Shown here: one piece after another, positions 7,378 through 16,472 of the stretch
Layout: every line of letters starts with the position of its first letter
How positions within the stretch are numbered: position 1 is the stretch's first letter
Notes under the pieces: model-generated
The model's database searches: none
Told to the model about the DNA's origin: nothing
What the model saw: the letters and a program-made list of their open reading frames with translations, nothing else
Program-made: the position numbers and the translations under genes
NCBI GenBank assembly: GCA_000827495.1
Contig: KN817673.1
Coordinates: forward strand, 1-16,541
Origin: Hypholoma sublateritium FD-334 SS-4
Lineage: Eukaryota; Basidiomycota; Agaricomycetes; Agaricales; Strophariaceae
Direction: 5' to 3'
Length of the DNA stretch: 16,541 nucleotides

Positions 7378-9021
7378 ATGCGTGCCACCAAAACACAGGC
7401 GTCGCCTCGTTTCACGTCGATCGACACTAACATAAACGTCAATATCGAGGATGGGTGGGTGCTTACGGGACCTCCCTATTTCCATTACTTCACACCCAGA
7501 CCGCCGATACCTCAGCGGCAAGGATTGGTGAAGGGCGAACCTCGTGGTGCGTGCTCGGATGTTTGATGCACGCCGGGTTAAATGTTTAACTGATCTCTAT
7601 CCTTGGCCGTCTTATGGCATCCAGCCGTACTGAAAAAGAGGCGCACCTTCACTGAGTCGCCACGTCCCCGACCACCACTTACGCACCCGACCCGCCCACG
7701 GCCGGCAACCTACGTCGAGCCCAAGCAAATGTTGTACCCTTTCCCGACGAACCCGATGTCCACGACGCGCAGCACGCCTCTCCCAAGCCTGCGAACGGAC
7801 GCGCTGTGGCTGAATCGTCCGACGCAGCCACTGCGCATTCGGAAGACGGCGCAGGCGCCTCAGATCCCCTCCTGGATGAAAGGCGGTAGCTCGCCATCGC
7901 CGTCACATTCGTCATCATCTTATGTCGTCTCGAATTCCCCCGTACTGCCAATAGGGGGTGCGATTACACCCTGGTGGACGACATCACGGACCGTGAAATA
8001 CGCGGACGAAATGGGCGGCGCCAGTCTGGCGACGCCACCAGCGGCATCACTCCCGTCTCTTCAGCTGGGCCTCGACAAGCTCATTTCCAACTTCGAATCG
8101 GATTTCGTTCGCGCTCGCCGGGCTTCGCAGCCGCTCTCCGTGGCAACCTCGCTGTCCATCTACAGCCAAGCCAGCGCCTCAGACGGCCGGCGCTCGCCGC
8201 CTCAACCAGGCGAAAGGCATTTAGTGGAAGCGGCGGGCAAGGTAGACGACGATACTGCGGACGCATACTCCATCCGTTCGGCGGAGACGATCCAGGTCAC
8301 CATCTCACCGCGCCCCAGCGCGGACGTGGCGATCTTCTTCGACATCGATCCAAGGCTTAGCGCGACGCCGTCGGCGGCGACGTACACAACGACGTCTACG
8401 GCGGGGACGCTCGTCGAGCCGCATCCGCCTCTTGCGGAGAAACGCGGTCTGGAGAGAACCCGCCTGAGCCTCCAACCTTGCCCGAGCCTGGCGAGCGCGA
8501 ACAGCATCCTGCGACGTGCGGACCTACCGCCTGACCATGACGCATCGTCGCCCGTCGATGAAAATACGTACCGCCGGTATGAGTACGCGTCCGAGTTCGC
8601 ATCCGAAGACGCGAGCGAAGGGAAGGCGGGCGCCGCGCCGCTCGCTGCCCCCGTAGATGACGACATCTGCACAGACTACGACTATATCCACGCGATCGAC
8701 ATACTTATCTACGGAGAGCGGCCGCTACCAGACGTGCCTGTCGACGTTGTGCGGTGTTCCTCGCACACTCGCTCGAGGCGGGATCTCACACCCGTCCGCC
8801 GGCGCGTGTCAGACAAGCGGGCACCCCCCAAGGGAAGGCGGTTCACCGCCACTCAGACGGCCATAGCCGCGACCTGCAAGCCCCGAACTCGGAAGGGCAG
8901 TGTCAACCCGGAGGCGAAGAGCGCGTCAAAAAATTTGAAGACGGAGGCGCGGAACGGAGTGCGCGAGTCTGAGCGGCGTTCTATCTTCTTCCAGGTCACA
9001 CATTTCTTTGGAAAGTCTTGA
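7378..9021 (+). CDS. Ser/Pro/Arg-rich hypothetical protein, two exons
   Basis: Exon 7378-7546 and exon 7625-9021 are joined across a 78-nt intron (GTGCGT donor, branch-like TAACTGAT, acceptor CATCCAG). The frame is kept and gives about 521 residues. An in-frame ATG at 7294 would add 28 residues but overlaps a TATA-like sequence. I recognise no family. The first exon encodes an aromatic, Pro-rich segment (GWVLTGPPYFHYFTPRPP). The middle is low-complexity with Ser, Thr, Ala, Pro and acidic patches. The last 90 residues are strongly basic (RRDLTPVRRRVSDKRAPPKG) and end in SIFFQVTHFFGKS. No membrane segment or signal peptide is seen. High GC with a long open frame and a clean intron supports a real gene. 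A disordered, possibly regulatory or nucleic-acid-associated protein is a guess from composition only. Confidence 0.7.
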
Positions 9022-10310
9022 TCGTCGTGAATTTTTGCTGACGATGTTGGATGATCAAGGATGTCATTTACCCAATACCCCATAGGCTGTAAACTATGTA
9101 CGACCGCAAGTCACCACGCTCATTGACGCGAACAAGATTTATGCTACCCTCTGCGAGGTCTAGTTAAATATTTATGTAAATCATATTCAAAGTTACTGAA
9201 TAATATAGCATGCCATAACAATTCTTATTCTGCGTAAATTCTAGCCTTGCCACAGCGATATCCACCCATCCCCTCACCGGCGCCCACAATAATTATAAAA
9301 TAACAAGTTCAGCCTCGCTTCGCTGCAGCAAAGATTGGGCAAACTCAAGCAGACCAGGCCATCACCGCTCGTTTTTAGTAAGTAAGAAATCAAGAACCAG
9401 AAAGCTTTGGCCCTCGAGCTCGAAAAGGAGGGGAAAATCATGGACAAACAAAAGCGTGTCATAATTATAAGTATATGAGTGATACCTGTTCAATACCTAT
9501 TACTATCTGGGCCCACAAACGTATTTTCACTACTCACGACCGCGATACGTCTCTCCGAGCCACTGGCAATCAGGTATTCAGTACACTCGCGGCGACGGAA
9601 ACCCCGAGCAGTAGATTTGTGTGTCTCTTGCAGGCACTTCCCAGTTCCGAGTCAACGGCGCCGGTTGGCGCGGCGCTCACCCATATGCGGGCGACATATC
9701 TCCCCGCTACCGGATATTTCTGTTCGATGCTGTTCTTGGTATGTATTATACTTATTGATGGCATACGGTCGATGACATACGGCACTGTAAAGAAGTGTTG
9801 TATGGAAGCTTTCTACGGAGACGCGATGTATGCATCAGCTTCCATATACATGTAATAGGTCCTTGCGCTGTCGGCTTTCGCGTCTGATGACGGGCGTGTC
9901 AACAGCGGGTCAGTTATAGATCAGCCTATGCGCGCACAATTATGTTGTGTGTTTTCCAGATGCTTGCTTGGAATAGTATCGAAATGCTCTTAGCCAATCT
10001 AGGCCAAGTTATTCAGAACACAAACGCCCATCACAGATGTGCGTTTCGCCCACTATTCACAAAACCGTTTTTCATTAGATATCCAACATCTTTTCACTTG
10101 TGTGGGTCTGCACCCAGATGATTGTGGGTCCCATAACCGAATCCATACATCTAACCCCTTATGTGATTATGTGCTTTTTAGGCTGGTACGTTTAATTGTT
10201 TCTCCAACCCACAACCATAACTGCTCTCTTCGTAACAGCGCCCACGATCGATTACATGTGGAAGCAAATTACAGCTAAATCGGTAGCCAGCCTGGACCAG
10301 CGCCTTGTTG
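9022..10310. other. intergenic stretch without a supported gene
   Basis: The first 450 bases are AT-rich, with two ATAATTATA motifs (near 9289 and 9461). Around 9475-9855 there is a 126-codon open frame and splice-like motifs (CTTGCAG at about 9636). After that acceptor another frame reads SQFRVNGAGWRGAHPYAGD, which looks protein-like. The pieces do not join into a coherent product, so I do not call a gene. From 9860 to 10310 I see only leader and promoter sequence of the calpain gene. Confidence 0.5.
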
Positions 10311-10312
10311 AG

Positions 10313-10319
10313 TATAAAA
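10313..10319 (+). promoter_or_regulatory. TATA box of the calpain gene
   Basis: TATAAAA stands 53 bp upstream of the start codon at 10366. A short upstream ATG at 10343, in another frame, overlaps the start. It lies where transcription should begin, so whether it is in the mRNA is unclear. Confidence 0.65.
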
Positions 10320-10365
10320 GCAGAGCAACAACGCCTACTGAGAATGAACTCCCTCACCGACAATA

Positions 10366-12266
10366 ATGGACAAGCTCAAGAAAGGTGTCAAAGGCATCGT
10401 CGATGGTGTCTCGAAAATGGAGCTTGACGATGCGAAGCGCAAGGGCAGGCGATTCCGCGACAACCTCGTGAAACAAATGAATGTAGACTCGTTTCCCCAG
10501 GATAAAGCAGGGCTCTTGGTCACAGAACAGCTGGATCTTGCTCTTTCGGAGTGCAAAGCTAAGGTTGAGAGCATCATCAAGCGATGCCATGAAACCAACC
10601 GGAAGTTCAGGTGGCGAATTTTCATCAGTCTGCCGCAAATTCATGTTCACTAATTCAGATCAACCTTTAGAGATATCGAGTTCGACCTGGAAAAGGACCA
10701 AGAGCAATGCCGCTACGGATTGCCAGAGCGCCTGGAAGATCTACAAGCGAGAGGTCGTTCGAACGTGGCGGTGAAGCGCGTCACCGAGATATTCGAGAAT
10801 CCAGTATTTTTTGGTCCAGACGGCCCCAACGCTAGTGCTGTGCGTCAAGGTCAGCTCGGTGATTGCTGGTTCCTCGCAGCTCTTTCTGCTATCGCAACCG
10901 TCGATTCAGGCGCCCTCCTGAAGAAATTATGCGTGGCAGTAAGCTTGCTTTATAACAATCATTTGGGATCCCTACTGATCATACGGTAACTGCAGCGCGA
11001 CGAGGAAGTCGGTGTTTATGGCTTCATTTTCTTCCGCGACTGCTACTGGGAATCTGTAATCGTCGATGAGTACGCTCACCCTACTGCTCCCCAATAGTTC
11101 AAGGCCTCATATATTTCAACAGCCTGCTTTTCTGGTCGATGCCAAAATTTGACGAACTCAAAACCGAGGAAAAAAGGCTGTACCATAACAACAGAGAAAG
11201 CTATCACCGTGTGGTGGAGAAGAGCGGCGAGGGTCTAGAATATGCACGCTCAGGAACAGTCGGCGAGACTTGGGTCCCGCTCATAGAAAAGGCATACGCG
11301 AAGCTCCACGGGGATTACGCTTCGCTTGAAGGGGGATTCCTCGCAGACGCAATTGAGGACTTAACAGGGTAAGGTCTCCACACCACTATCGGGAGGTTCT
11401 TCCTGATCCAAACTCTGCAGGGGTGTTGCCACATCTTTCCAGACATCCGACCTTCTCAGCCAGGACAAGTTTTGGCGCAAAGAATTACAACACAACGAAC
11501 TCCACATGCGGCTCTTTGGTGTATCCCTCGATCTTGACGAGAGGCACAGCCAGCGCGCCGACCTCGACGTACAGGGGCTCCTTCCGGGCCACGCATACTC
11601 CGTCATGCGCGTGCGAGAGTGCCGGGGGAAGCGCTTCGTCGTTGTGCGCAACCCGTGGGGCGACAGCGAGTGGACCGGTGCGTGGGCCGATGGCGCTAAG
11701 GAGTGGAAGGGCGAGTGGCTGGACGCATTGCAAGAGCTCGAGCACGAATTCGGGAACGACGGCCAATTCGTAATGGAATGTGAGGGCTTTCTGGGTCTGC
11801 ACCATCCGACGATGTGCTGAGCCGACCTTCATTAGACAAGGATTTCATGACAGTATTTTCCCAAATTGACCGCGCGACGATATTCGATCGAAGCTGGAGC
11901 ATGTCCTGGCACTTTATGCCTATTCCGCCACAGCCACTGTCGCGTTTATGGACACACGGCGACGCTGAGTGTAAGATGCTTATCTTATATCAACCACTGC
12001 CACTCAACTGACACTGTCTTATTGTAGTCAATATCTCCATTGACCGGGATTCATCCGCTGTCGTTGTCCTCTCGCAGATGGATGATAGGTACTTCAAAAA
12101 CTTGCATGGCACCGAGTGGGACCTGGACTTTGTTATCTTCCAAAAAGGTGACTTGGATCCATCCAAGGTCGTAGCTGCGTCAGGCATCAGCCTTGGAAGT
12201 CGGCGCAGCGTGTCCTGCGAGTTGATGCTCAGTGCCGGAGAATATGTTGTTCTTGTAGGTTTTTGA
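10366..12266 (+). CDS. calpain-family cysteine protease (C2 family), seven exons, cut short at an LTR
   Basis: The predicted product is an intracellular papain-fold protease of 521 residues. Exons are 10366-10610, 10671-10938, 10996-11069, 11123-11368, 11421-11779, 11836-11970 and 12028-12266, and every junction keeps frame. Residues 1-80 are charged and helical ([16 protein letters not shown]). The protease core spans about 110-385. The catalytic residues are Cys147 in [12 protein letters not shown], His335 in [11 protein letters not shown] and Asn355 in [11 protein letters not shown]. The core ends FVMEYKDF, created by splicing at 11779/11836. Domain III (C2-like) runs about 400-518, from [12 protein letters not shown] to SAGEYVVL. 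There is no EF-hand domain. The final GEYVVL is followed by a GTAGGT donor at 12255. An acceptor at 12323 would add PRVEAAYN before the LTR at 12349, so the original last exon was probably interrupted there. Unspliced, it ends VGF-stop at 12266. The catalytic core looks functional. Confidence 0.88.
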
Positions 12267-12348
12267 CTCCCTGCTTTCCACCCATAAAAAGGAGGATCTG
12301 ACTTGAGGGCCCGTATATTTTAGCCGCGGGTTGAGGCGGCATACAATT

Positions 12349-12650
12349 TGTGACGAGGCGTACGAGGCGTGAGAGCAAACACGATTCTCGGCACACGAGA
12401 ACCTCAAAGACAGTTTAATAGCTGAATTCAAAGCTGGCTCGCACAAGAAATTGTACGAGCCTTTTATATCTACTAGTACATGTGCACGGACCAATCCGGA
12501 AGTAAGTAAAGCAGAAGTTTTCGTATAGGCGAGGGGACGGAGGAGGGGCGACGGAACGAGTACGGATGAAAGGTGTAGAGGGGGTCACGTGGATAAAGGG
12601 AGTAGGTGCTGAAGGTGTGTCGTGTCGCGACAGGTGAGCGATCCGTCACA
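12349..12650 (-). repeat. 3' LTR, 302 bp
   Basis: The ends are a perfect 7-bp inverted repeat, TGTGACG at 12349 and CGTCACA at 12650, in the TG..CA form of LTRs. On the minus strand a purine-rich tract lies directly upstream. Inside, read on the minus strand: a TATA-like GATATAAAAG at 12470-12461; then a stem with 11-bp arms (12451-12461 with 12436-12446, 10 of 11 paired, loop GAAA-type); ATTAAA at 12419-12414 as a possible poly(A) signal; and a second stem (12396-12401 with 12385-12390, six pairs). The unit ACGAGGCGT is repeated in tandem at 12353-12370. No second copy is in the window for comparison. Confidence 0.8.
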
Positions 12651-12664
12651 TACGCCCTCCGTCT
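12651..12664 (-). other. polypurine tract of the retrotransposon
   Basis: On the minus strand AGACGGAGGGCGTA runs directly into the LTR start TGTGACGG. The purine-rich core GGAGGG is the expected primer for plus-strand DNA synthesis. The 138 bp between it and the end of the polyprotein hold nothing else I recognise. Confidence 0.6.
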
Positions 12665-12802
12665 AATATGAAATGTTAGACACAGGAAAGGAAGAGGATA
12701 ATGTATGTATAAAAAATATGAAGTTAATTATGATGAGGATACGAAAATAAAACGTAGCGTAATTTCGGTGTGAAGCCAGACCGGCGCTTATTTGACGAGC
12801 GC

Positions 12803-15800
12803 CTAGTAAGGAGCGCCGCGAGAGCGAGAGCCGCTAGCAAACGGAGTGCCCGAGCGGCTCGAGTGCCGGCTTCCGTGCCTGGGACTGGGTTCACCCATAT
12901 CGACCACGCGTCGAACAAGTCGCTTGACGTCGAATCCCGATCCGAGAACGTCGAGGGTCTTCTGAATATTCTCCATGTCCTCGTCGGAAGGATAGTTGAC
13001 AAAGAGTGGGAATTTCGACGTGCCGAAAATGATGGAACCGTCAGGCTCAATGGTAGGAAGCCGAGCGCCGCCATTCCCAGGGTCGGCGTTGAGGCACTCT
13101 GCAAGTTGGCGATACCCGAATGGTTCGGCGTGCATAATCTGCCTGCCCGGCGTCTGCGGCAAACGATTGAGCTCGGATGCGTAAAGCATGCACTTTTTGA
13201 GCCAACCAGCCGGTAACTCGAAGAAGTGATGGTTATCGTCATCCCGGAAGTAGTAAGTCTGATGCGGACCGAGAACCACATTGGATAGGCGCCCAGATGA
13301 ACCCCAAGTCTCGAGCGTCGCCGTGAGGTGGTACACATTCGGCAGCTCGTCGGTACCTGCGGCAGTAGCCTGAGGATCGGCTGCGGCGGCATGTTCGGCT
13401 TCGTCCATCGTAATGTCAGGTGTGGTAGGGGTTCTGGACTGGCGAATTTTTGTGAACCGAAGTGTAGAGATTACTGATGGTGGTTCGGCTGGAGTGACGT
13501 CGGCAAAAGTGTCGGCAGGAGTGGTGGGAGAATTTGGAGTGAAGTTGGGAGATGCGGGTGCGAAAGATGATGGAGCCACGGAAATCTCGTCAGAATCGTC
13601 GTTGTCAATTTCGGTGAGGTCGGATGTTGGAGTTGTCGGTGTTTCTGGAAGAGTGGAAAAGGTCGGAGGAGGGGAACTAGACATTGAATAGAAGAGGGAA
13701 ATAAACGAGGCTTCCAAATTAATATCCATGTCAATCCCTATTCCAGCAGCGCTGACATCATTAGTTTCAGGTTGTTCCATACCTTTGGCCTCTAGGTATT
13801 GGCCCACTAATAATAGGTCTTTGCAATCCTTATATTTTACCCACTTGGTGTCACCGTTTCCACCTAATATATTGAATTCTAAACTTCCGTTGACCGATTT
13901 GTGGCTCAGAATCTTTTCCGCCAACCACCCGCCCTCCAGGTCTTCAAGATCGAAGACCTGAGTGTCTAGACGGCCCGGGAACAATTTGTCATCATTTGGC
14001 TCGTGCACACGAAGCAACGAAGCATGAAAAACATCGTGAACACCGCGCCTAAGCAAGGTGGATGGCAATTTTACCCGGAAAGAAAAATTTCCAAAATCCT
14101 CAGTAATTGGGTAAGGACCAATGAATTTTGGAGCGAGCTTGCGGCTCGTGCCCTTGGGTAGGGAGATATTACGGGTGTCAATATACACCAAATCCGTATT
14201 TTTAAACGGTGCCCGAGTACGCTTCCTGTTCGCGTTGCGTACAGACTTTACACGCGCCGCAATCAAACAGTCATGGGCGTGCATAATTGCCGCCCGGATG
14301 CGTTTAGCAAAAATTCGTACACCCGGGAAGTCCACAGGCTGTCCCTTATCCCATATAAATGAACGAGGTATGCGCCCTGTATTTAAAAAGAACGGTGCGT
14401 AGCCTGTGCTCTCAGAACGCGAAGAATTGATAGCAAACTCAATTGCGGGCAACCGTGCAACCCAGTTTTTCTGGTCCGCGGACACGCACACACGCAGCAT
14501 CTGTCCCAGCGTCTTGTTCGCACGTTCCGTGGCACCATCAGATTGCGGATGGAATGCGCTTGACATGCGAAGCTTGGTACCAATTAATTTGTGTAATTCT
14601 TCCCAAAAATGACTCGTGAACAATGGGTCCCGGTCACTCACAATAAACCTGGGCAAACCGTGTAATTTATAAACTTCGGCAAATACCAGTTCAGCCACTT
14701 GCTTTGCGGTGTAATCCGTACGGCTAGGTACGAGGTGCACCATGCCTGAGAATAGATCTATAATTGTCGTGATGGCGTTAAAGCTTCCGTCCCTATTTTT
14801 AGACTCGGGAAGCGGCCCCACAAAATCAATACCGATGGCGTCCCACGGCTGTGACTGGATCTCCAGCGGATTTAACAGCCCATATGGCTTCAACGTGCTC
14901 GTCTTGCTCCTCCTGCAAACCATACAAGAATCACAATATGCTTTCACATCCGGCAACAGGGACTTCCACCATACAAAGGTGCGCAAATAATCGTACGTCT
15001 TCCGAAAGCCTAAATGAGCCAACAGCCTATGTGCCTCCGCAATCACCACTTCCCGCACCGAGCGGGTATCCACCTTGGCGTTGGGGATACAGAGCAGCTG
15101 ATCCTCATCCTGTACCAGGTAAAGCAGTCGGTCCTCGCTATTATACCGAAAATTCTTATATTCCGCAGGGTGCTCAACAATCGCCTTGAAGAACGTGTCT
15201 TCCGTGTACTTCCCGCGTACCACCGCCAGCACATCGAGCCCAGAGACTTCCTTTGCAAGGTCGATTGGTGGGGGAGGCACCACATCATCGTCGTCTGACT
15301 CATCACGTGCCCGCTGAGCCGGGATTTTAATGGTGAGTCGTCCACTCGGATCTGGGCCTCTCAAGTTAAAAGACTCCTTCACACGTGCAGCAAATTCATC
15401 AGCCGCTTCAGGACGGCGAGTCTCAGCCCCCGCCCTTTCGGCCACTCGCTTAGAACGACGACCCACAAAATTAACGCCAGACGCGGCACATGCTTCAAGA
15501 CCAACCAACACAGGCGCCCGTGCCACGGTGTGGGGCATCGAGTCCCAAGTATCATCATATTCTGTGTATTCACTCTCTGCACGCACCGTGCCCGGTGCGT
15601 CATTCGAATAAATTCGAGACAGCGCGTCGCTCAAGATGTTTTCTTCCCCAGGCACGTAGATCACCTCGAAGTCAAACATAGCGAGGTTTTCGAACCATCG
15701 CGCCCTCCTGCCTGACACATCTTTGTGCGCCAAACAGGTAACAAGACCCTTGTGATCTGTAAACCAACGGAAATGCACACCTAGCAGTACGTCTCGGTAC

Positions 15801-16330
15801 CTCATCATTGTTTCCAGGCCGGCTAACATCTCAATTTCATGGACAGGGTAGTTTTGCTGAGCCGGGCTCAACTTAGCGGAATAAAATGCAGCGACGGGGG
15901 CTGTCTTCCAGTCATCCCCCTGGCTAACAATGCCTGCGACTCCGGTAATGCAGCCATCCGTGACAATGTTAATTGGTTGCGCGCCCTCCGAGTGATCAAG
16001 CGGGCGCCTATGGTGCTCTCGGCACTTATTGGCGAGATCCTTGATCTCTTCAAATGCTCGTTGGTGAGTGTAATCCCATCGAAATGGCACCGCGTCGCTT
16101 GTCAGGTTGAAAAGCACGTTCATAGGTATACGCACACGTGCAATGTCATCAGCAAGATATCCTGCGGCGCCAAGAAATCCTCGCAACAGTCCCCGATTCG
16201 TCGGGCATTTCCATTTCAAGAGCGCGTCAACCTTGTGTGGGTCCATCTGGATCCCATCATCGTCAACTATACGGTGATAGGGCGCGTGCTGGGCCACCCG
16301 TGTAATTTTGACATTTCTCAAGGAATACAC
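12803..16330 (-). CDS. Ty3/gypsy Pol polyprotein, N-terminally truncated, with a C-terminal extension
   Basis: The frame has 1175 codons; the nominal start is a GTG and is not a real start. Residues about 18-100 are the thumb/connection end of reverse transcriptase (RIVDDDGIQMDPHKVDALL, GFLGAAGYLA). RNase H follows at about 110-240 with acidic residues D125 (VTDG), E165/E167 (HEIEML), D192 (TDHKGL) and D235 (LSDALSR). Integrase has the zinc-binding H434, H439, C469, C472 and catalytic D502, D566, E602 with the canonical 35-residue spacing between the last two. GPY is at 738-740. A chromodomain-like segment lies at about 802-850 (EKILSH..W.KYKDC). Residues 856-1175 are an extra region. It starts with a Ser/Pro/Thr-rich acidic linker, then has a folded-looking part (LGPHQTYYFRDDD, HFFELPAGWLKKC, LPTIEPDGSIIFG), and ends in an Arg/Ser-rich tail. 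All visible RNase H and integrase active-site residues are present. The reverse transcriptase YxDD motif is missing. Confidence 0.9.
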   Translation of the reverse strand: MYSLRNVKITRVAQHAPYHRIVDDDGIQMDPHKVDALLKWKCPTNRGLLRGFLGAAGYLADDIARVRIPMNVLFNLTSDAVPFRWDYTHQRAFEEIKDLANKCREHHRRPLDHSEGAQPINIVTDGCITGVAGIVSQGDDWKTAPVAAFYSAKLSPAQQNYPVHEIEMLAGLETMMRYRDVLLGVHFRWFTDHKGLVTCLAHKDVSGRRARWFENLAMFDFEVIYVPGEENILSDALSRIYSNDAPGTVRAESEYTEYDDTWDSMPHTVARAPVLVGLEACAASGVNFVGRRSKRVAERAGAETRRPEAADEFAARVKESFNLRGPDPSGRLTIKIPAQRARDESDDDDVVPPPPIDLAKEVSGLDVLAVVRGKYTEDTFFKAIVEHPAEYKNFRYNSEDRLLYLVQDEDQLLCIPNAKVDTRSVREVVIAEAHRLLAHLGFRKTYDYLRTFVWWKSLLPDVKAYCDSCMVCRRSKTSTLKPYGLLNPLEIQSQPWDAIGIDFVGPLPESKNRDGSFNAITTIIDLFSGMVHLVPSRTDYTAKQVAELVFAEVYKLHGLPRFIVSDRDPLFTSHFWEELHKLIGTKLRMSSAFHPQSDGATERANKTLGQMLRVCVSADQKNWVARLPAIEFAINSSRSESTGYAPFFLNTGRIPRSFIWDKGQPVDFPGVRIFAKRIRAAIMHAHDCLIAARVKSVRNANRKRTRAPFKNTDLVYIDTRNISLPKGTSRKLAPKFIGPYPITEDFGNFSFRVKLPSTLLRRGVHDVFHASLLRVHEPNDDKLFPGRLDTQVFDLEDLEGGWLAEKILSHKSVNGSLEFNILGGNGDTKWVKYKDCKDLLLVGQYLEAKGMEQPETNDVSAAGIGIDMDINLEASFISLFYSMSSSPPPTFSTLPETPTTPTSDLTEIDNDDSDEISVAPSSFAPASPNFTPNSPTTPADTFADVTPAEPPSVISTLRFTKIRQSRTPTTPDITMDEAEHAAAADPQATAAGTDELPNVYHLTATLETWGSSGRLSNVVLGPHQTYYFRDDDNHHFFELPAGWLKKCMLYASELNRLPQTPGRQIMHAEPFGYRQLAECLNADPGNGGARLPTIEPDGSIIFGTSKFPLFVNYPSDEDMENIQKTLDVLGSGFDVKRLVRRVVDMGEPSPRHGSRHSSRSGTPFASGSRSRGAPY

Positions 16331-16343
16331 CTTTTACACGGGT
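16296..16343. repeat. 10-bp perfect inverted repeat at the point where Pol homology ends
   Basis: ACCCGTGTAA at 16296-16305 and TTACACGGGT at 16334-16343 are exact reverse complements separated by 28 bp. The pair sits where reverse transcriptase similarity fades and the open frame begins, so it may mark a rearrangement junction. Confidence 0.6.
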
Positions 16344-16429
16344 ATACAGTAGAGTAGAGTAAGTTACCCGGCTTGACTCTAAAAACAGGATAGGACGCCG
16401 GCAAGCTATAAAACATAAACGTCTTAGCG

Positions 16430-16472
16430 CTACTGGTAACGCCGGCTAAATATTAAGCCGGCTATCCAGTAG
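16430..16472. repeat. 43-bp imperfect hairpin
   Basis: CTACTGG, then GCCGGCT, on the left mirrors AGCCGGC, then CCAGTAG, on the right, around an AT-rich centre (AAATATTA). Two 7-bp blocks pair perfectly on each side, with an asymmetrical 4/3-nt internal loop. GCCGGC occurs once more at about 16397, and a CAGTAGAG motif recurs near 16348 and 16467. The surrounding 16344-16541 shows no reverse transcriptase coding and no reading frame. Confidence 0.6.

Larger units (their letters stand above)
12349..16335 (-). mobile_element. Ty3/gypsy-type LTR retrotransposon, 3' half
   Basis: On the minus strand the order is: end of reverse transcriptase, RNase H, integrase, GPY/F, chromodomain-like segment, extra C-terminal region, polypurine tract, 3' LTR. 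Integrase after RNase H defines the Ty3/gypsy group, and the chromodomain-like tail places it near the chromoviruses. One frame stays open for 3.5 kb without a stop, so the copy is young. The catalytic reverse transcriptase, protease, gag, primer-binding site and 5' LTR are absent from the window. Homology stops near 16270 and the frame near 16330. The last five bases before the LTR are CAATT. The matching target duplication would lie beyond the other end and cannot be checked. Confidence 0.88.

Noticed and set aside
8202..8672. A 156-residue minus-strand open frame
   Set aside because: It is antisense to the GC-rich Ser/Pro/Arg-rich gene, and its Arg/Ser/Ala composition is what the opposite strand produces.
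9475..9855. A 126-residue plus-strand open frame
   Set aside because: No recognisable domain, no promoter that stands out, and a competing protein-like frame after a splice acceptor in its middle. Not enough to call a gene.
12770..13216. A 148-residue plus-strand open frame
   Set aside because: It is the opposite strand of the retroelement Pol extension, which is one unbroken 1175-codon frame with clear domains.
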